Under the pieces are notes generated by a model. The model was given only the letters and a program-made list of their open reading frames with translations. It was not told where the DNA came from and searched no databases. This document shows, in pieces, positions 7,342 through 10,032 of a stretch of 10,032 bases of DNA. A program made the translations under genes and the position numbers. The stretch is from JBCCZC01 sp039188505 (GTDB taxonomy: Bacteria; Pseudomonadota; Gammaproteobacteria; Xanthomonadales; SZUA-38), in NCBI GenBank assembly GCA_039188505.1, contig JBCCZC010000195.1, forward strand, positions 1 to 10,032. Direction: 5' to 3'. Numbering within the stretch: position 1 is the stretch's first letter; every line of letters begins with the position of its first letter.

Positions 7342-7641
7342 CGAGCTCACGAAGCGCCCGGACGAGAGCCTGGCGGACCAGGGGACGACGCTCCGGGTCG
7401 ATGCGATCGCGGTCCAGTTCCACGGTGGCGTCATCTTCCTGCGCGCCTTCGGATCCAGGCGGTCCCTCGAGGCCAGGCGGGCGCAGGCGAGCGCGAAACA
7501 GGCGGCCAGCAAGCAAGCGGCGACGATCACAACCCAGGTCATGGTCGACTCAACCAGCCCCTGCTCCGCTTGGGCGCGAACCGTGAACGGAAGGATCAGC
7601 GCGAGGGTCGCGCCTGGAGGGAACAGGGAGGATGGTCTCAA
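7328..7641 (-). pseudogene. Small membrane-protein gene with an apparent one-base frameshift
   Basis: Coding-like sequence changes frame near 7440-7460. The upstream part, from TTG 7641 or ATG 7542, encodes a signal-like stretch (ATLALILPFTVRAQA) and then a membrane helix beginning MTWVVIVAACLLAACFALAC. After about residue 64 this frame becomes rich in Trp, Ser and Arg, typical of a shadow. The frame displaced by -1 then looks real: it is acidic, then an amphipathic helix (DPERRPLVRQALVRALREL), ending at TGA 7330-7328, inside the start of the MliC-like gene. Joining the two would give a protein of about 71 residues from ATG 7542, or about 104 from TTG 7641. I see no slippery heptamer of programmed -1 frameshifting, so a single-base deletion, real or from sequencing, is the simplest reading. 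The product is unrecognised; one membrane segment with a cytoplasmic tail is the likely layout. A separate short frame starting at TTG 7516 is possible but codes poorly at its beginning. Confidence 0.5.
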
Positions 7642-7693
7642 GCTCAGCGCCCCGGTCTCGTTTCCGGGCAGTGTACCGCGCAGGGCGCTGAGC
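7642..7693. repeat. Perfect 11-base inverted repeat abutting the small gene's start
   Basis: GCTCAGCGCCC at 7642-7652 and GGGCGCTGAGC at 7683-7693 are exact reverse complements, separated by 30 bases. Inside lies a second, nested pair, CCCGG (7651-7655) and CCGGG (7664-7668), which shares bases with the left arm, so the two folds compete. The left arm ends directly at TTG 7641. No T-run follows, which argues against a simple intrinsic terminator. On the minus strand TACACT (7675-7670) inside the loop is a weak -10 match. Possible roles are an attenuator, an operator or a structured mRNA end. Confidence 0.5.
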
Positions 7694-7697
7694 GACT

Positions 7698-7712
7698 TCC
7701 GGAGTTACCGGA
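7698..7712 (-). terminator. Short hairpin after the coiled-coil protein gene (weak)
   Basis: TCCGG-AGTTA-CCGGA forms a five-pair stem six bases beyond the TAA stop at 7721-7719. There is no T-run after it, so it may protect the mRNA end or pause transcription together with the larger inverted repeat next to it. As an intrinsic terminator it is poor. Confidence 0.2.
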
Positions 7713-7718
7713 CGGGGA

Positions 7719-8303
7719 TTACTGTCCCTGCTGGGCGTTCTGCATGGCCGCCATGACGGCCGCCTGGTAGGTCGCCTCCTTCTCCCGCAGCTCTGCGATG
7801 AGTTGTTCGGACGCCGGGTCGATGGCCTTCATCGCGGCCAGGATGCGTTCCTCGAGCTTCGCGCCGGCAGCCAGGACGGGCTCGCTCTGGATCGCCGCCT
7901 GGTGGGCCTCCTGGAGAACCTGGCTCTCCTGCTGCAGTGCGAGCAGGGTGGCCTGCTGCTGTTCCTCATCGAGCTCGCCGGACTGCAGCTTGGCCTGCAT
8001 TTCCTGCACGCGCTGCATGGCCGTCTCGACCTCGAGGCCACCGGAGCCCATGGTCTGCATGACCAGCGCCTGCCAAGCCTGCTGCTCGGCGACGATCTCG
8101 GGGTTCTGCTCGAACGCCTGCGTCTGAATCGTCGTAAGGCGGCTGTTCAGGGTCTGCATCTCGTCCTGCATCGCTTTCAGCTCGGCAAACATCTCGGGCG
8201 AGGCATTGACGGTGATTTCGGGCTGCTCGGCGGCTTCCTGTGCCGGGGCAACGGCGGCAAACGCGGCAAGGGCGGCCGCGACGGCCAGCTTGCGAATGAT
8301 CAT
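7719..8303 (-). CDS. Secreted glutamine-rich coiled-coil protein of unknown function
   Basis: The product has 194 residues from ATG 8303, chosen because it gives a textbook signal peptide (IIRKLAVAAALAAFAAVAPAQ, cleavage near residue 21); the frame upstream of it is arginine- and proline-rich and untranslated-looking. The mature protein is almost entirely helical and rich in Gln, Glu, Ala and Met. Heptad-like runs cover about 38-62 (FAELKAMQDEMQTLNSRL), 90-135 (QRVQEMQAKLQ through LALQQESQVLQEAH) and 150-190 (LEERILAAMKAI to the end). There are no cysteines. It has the size, export signal and helical make-up of periplasmic chaperones such as Skp, but I see no Skp signature and cannot assign the family. 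It probably has its own promoter at 8336-8364. Confidence 0.85.
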   Translation of the reverse strand: MIIRKLAVAAALAAFAAVAPAQEAAEQPEITVNASPEMFAELKAMQDEMQTLNSRLTTIQTQAFEQNPEIVAEQQAWQALVMQTMGSGGLEVETAMQRVQEMQAKLQSGELDEEQQQATLLALQQESQVLQEAHQAAIQSEPVLAAGAKLEERILAAMKAIDPASEQLIAELREKEATYQAAVMAAMQNAQQGQ

Positions 8304-8335
8304 GGGGATTCTCGGAAAGGTCGAAGGGGCCGGCC

Positions 8336-8364
8336 AAGGTACCAGAGGCGCCCGGCGGGTCCAA
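8336..8364 (-). promoter_or_regulatory. Candidate sigma70-type promoter for the coiled-coil protein gene
   Basis: On the minus strand TTGGAC (8364-8359) is followed by a 17-base spacer and TACCTT (8341-8336), with TG one base before the latter (extended -10). Both hexamers match only three of six, but the spacing is ideal and the position, 33-60 bases ahead of ATG 8303 and just beyond the amidohydrolase stop, is sensible. Transcription would start near 8329. Confidence 0.4.
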
Positions 8365-8392
8365 CCGCCAGGCGTCGGCCGATTCCCTACGG

Positions 8393-10032
8393 TCAGTCGA
8401 TTCGCACGTCGTCCACTTCGAAGGCAAAGGCGCCGTGGGGCTGCTGGGCGACGAACGAGACGCCGCTGATGACGCCGTCGACACGGAAACCCTCGAGCGG
8501 CATCTCGATCTCCTGCCACGCGTCGGTCACCGAGAAGGTCTGACTCGGCGGAATTCCCGACATGGTTTCGCCGAACATCATGACCGTATAGCTGCGGGGC
8601 TCGCCTCGAACGCGAAACCGAAGCGTCTCGCGCTCGCCGAAGTCCACCGGGGCCATGGGCTGGTCGCCGGGAAACCAGATCGCACCCGCCCAGGGAAACG
8701 GGAAGCCGGACCGGATCTCGCCGCTGATGGTCAGCGCACCATCGACGACTGCCAGCTCGGCGATCGACCCGCCGCCGCGCACCTCGTCGGTGCTCGGGAA
8801 CCAGCCCATGCCGAAGCTGGAGGTCAGGCCGTCTTCGAAGTCGGCGATCAGTGCGACATCCGGCGCCACGGGCAGCGAGCCCTGCTCGCGGGTCGAGAGC
8901 TCGAGCGGAACCGGCTCGCCGTCCTTCCAGACCGCGGCGATCGCCGCCGAGCCCGTCAGGTCGGCGCGGAGATCCCCTTCGACCAACACGAGATCCGCCA
9001 GCCGATCGCGGTCGATGCGGCCCCGGTCCTCGAGCCCGAAGGCGGCGGCCGGGCCCAGCGTCGCCGCACGGAAGACCTCATCCGCGTCGAAGCCAGCCTG
9101 CGCCAGCAGCTGCAGCTCGACATGCATCGACAGACCCGAAGCCGTTCCCGGGTTCGGCGCGTCCGTACCCGCGAGGATACTCACGCCCGCCTCGTGCAGC
9201 GCGCGAACGTTTTCCAGCGCCACGGCCAGATGTTCCGGCCGAGCCGAACCGAACGATCCCGCAAGCGTGTCCCGCTGCATCGGCGAGAGCTGCTCCTCGG
9301 CCAGGGTGGCTGCAAGCTGCGCGCTGGCGTCGTTGCCCGCGACGGACGCAATGACAGCGAGCGTTGGCACGACGAAGACGCCGGCTTCTGCGAAGCGCGC
9401 GGCATCCTCGGGATCGATCACTTGGTCGCCCCAGACGTGGACGAGGCCATCGATGCCCAGCTCCAGGGCCAGAAGAGCTGCGCTCAGGCGAGAAACGTGA
9501 GCAACGGCCAGAAGGCCTTCCGCGTGGGCCGCCGCGACGACGGCGGCGACGGTATCCCGATCGAGGGCAGGCATCGTGAAGTTGTAGGCGCTGCCGTCCT
9601 CGATCACGATCTTGATCCAGTCCGAGCCCGCGGCCTTGCGGTCCCGGGTCCAGCCTGCCGCCTCCGCCGGCTCGGCGAGGGTGTCGACCGGCATGCCGTA
9701 CTGGGTGCCATGGCCGCCTGCGGCCGTGGCAAGCATGCCCGCGGAGAAGAGATCCGCCGCCCCGGAGAAGCCGATCGTCGAACGCTCCTCGCGGTGCCCC
9801 GGAAACTGCTCGATCGCCGTGAACTGGTCGAGGATCGTGGTGGCGCCGAAGCGCACGGCGTCCTCGCGGACCGAGCCGAAGGCGTGCACGTGGGCATCAA
9901 TCAGGCCCGGCAAGACGGTCCGGCCGGTGCCGTCGACGCGGGGCAGGCCGTCAGGGAGGTCCAGGCGGCGACCCAGGGCGCGGATTCGCCCGTCCTCGAC
10001 CCACACATCGCGATTCGGGAGAAACCGCTCGC
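8393..10032 (-). CDS. Amidohydrolase with C-terminal CIA30-like domain (partial, N-terminus beyond window)
   Basis: The frame enters from the right edge and ends at TGA 8395-8393, giving 545 visible residues; only the N-terminal beta part, and any signal peptide, is missing. The catalytic domain is of the COG1228 imidazolonepropionase/prolidase-like amidohydrolase kind. Counting from the first full codon at 10030, one sees DGRIRALG, then DAHVH (metal ligands about H47 and H49), WIKI (K140, likely carboxylated bridging lysine), AVAH (H178), LVHVWG (H198) and AGTDAP (D290). All metal positions are therefore intact, and it should be an active hydrolase of a cyclic amide, dipeptide or similar substrate that cannot be named. 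From about 395 a separate beta-rich domain follows, starting ADFEDGLTSSFG and ending FEVDDVRID. This resembles CIA30/galactose-binding-like domains and may bind carbohydrate or another ligand. No strong terminator follows. Confidence 0.9.
   Translation of the reverse strand, partial: ERFLPNRDVWVEDGRIRALGRRLDLPDGLPRVDGTGRTVLPGLIDAHVHAFGSVREDAVRFGATTILDQFTAIEQFPGHREERSTIGFSGAADLFSAGMLATAAGGHGTQYGMPVDTLAEPAEAAGWTRDRKAAGSDWIKIVIEDGSAYNFTMPALDRDTVAAVVAAAHAEGLLAVAHVSRLSAALLALELGIDGLVHVWGDQVIDPEDAARFAEAGVFVVPTLAVIASVAGNDASAQLAATLAEEQLSPMQRDTLAGSFGSARPEHLAVALENVRALHEAGVSILAGTDAPNPGTASGLSMHVELQLLAQAGFDADEVFRAATLGPAAAFGLEDRGRIDRDRLADLVLVEGDLRADLTGSAAIAAVWKDGEPVPLELSTREQGSLPVAPDVALIADFEDGLTSSFGMGWFPSTDEVRGGGSIAELAVVDGALTISGEIRSGFPFPWAGAIWFPGDQPMAPVDFGERETLRFRVRGEPRSYTVMMFGETMSGIPPSQTFSVTDAWQEIEMPLEGFRVDGVISGVSFVAQQPHGAFAFEVDDVRID

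Noticed and set aside
8328..8335. GGCCGGCC palindrome next to the predicted transcription start at 8329
   Set aside because: Eight-base all-GC palindromes arise often by chance here, and nothing else marks it as a site.
8354..8369. GGCGG...CCGCC hairpin after the amidohydrolase as a terminator
   Set aside because: Only five pairs, no following T-run, and it overlaps the candidate -35 box; such stems are common in GC-rich DNA.
8304..8519. N-terminal extension of the coiled-coil protein by 72 residues
   Set aside because: It overlaps the end of the amidohydrolase, is arginine- and proline-rich, and would place the signal peptide inside the protein.

Overview
This is a GC-rich window in which every supportable gene lies on the minus strand. 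The long plus-strand open frames are antisense shadows. A TamA/TamB pair, the style of secreted proteins and the absence of mobile or phage genes point to a chromosomal segment of a high-GC proteobacterium, most likely a gammaproteobacterium. A finer placement (for example among xanthomonad relatives) would be a guess.

In transcription order (right to left) the layout is as follows. (1) 10032-8393: the C-terminal part of a metal-dependent amidohydrolase, cut by the window edge, with an added CIA30-like beta domain at its C-terminus. (2) 8303-7719: a 194-residue secreted, glutamine-rich, helical/coiled-coil protein with a candidate promoter of its own. (3) 7718-7642: a short gap holding an 11+11 base perfect inverted repeat. 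(4) 7641-7328: a small membrane-protein gene that appears to be broken by a one-base frameshift. (5) 7341-6703: a secreted protein combining an MliC-like region with a COG3650-type C-terminal domain; its start overlaps the end of the small gene by 14 bases. (6) 6523-4757: tamA, the Omp85-family outer-membrane protein. (7) 4760-1029: tamB, overlapping tamA by four bases in GTGA. (8) 841-1: a secreted protein of no recognised family, running off the left edge, with an extended -10 promoter placed just after the tamB stop.

The clearest functional unit is tamA-tamB, the two halves of the translocation and assembly module that links inner and outer membranes and takes part in outer-membrane protein assembly and phospholipid transport. 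Almost everything around it carries an export signal, so this is an envelope-focused neighbourhood. Whether the flanking proteins work with TamAB cannot be shown from sequence alone. No RNA genes, CRISPR arrays, insertion sequences, phage genes or defence systems were seen. The points that most merit a second look are the frameshifted small gene, the inverted repeat in front of it, the unrecognised secreted protein after tamB, and the paired cysteines of TamB.
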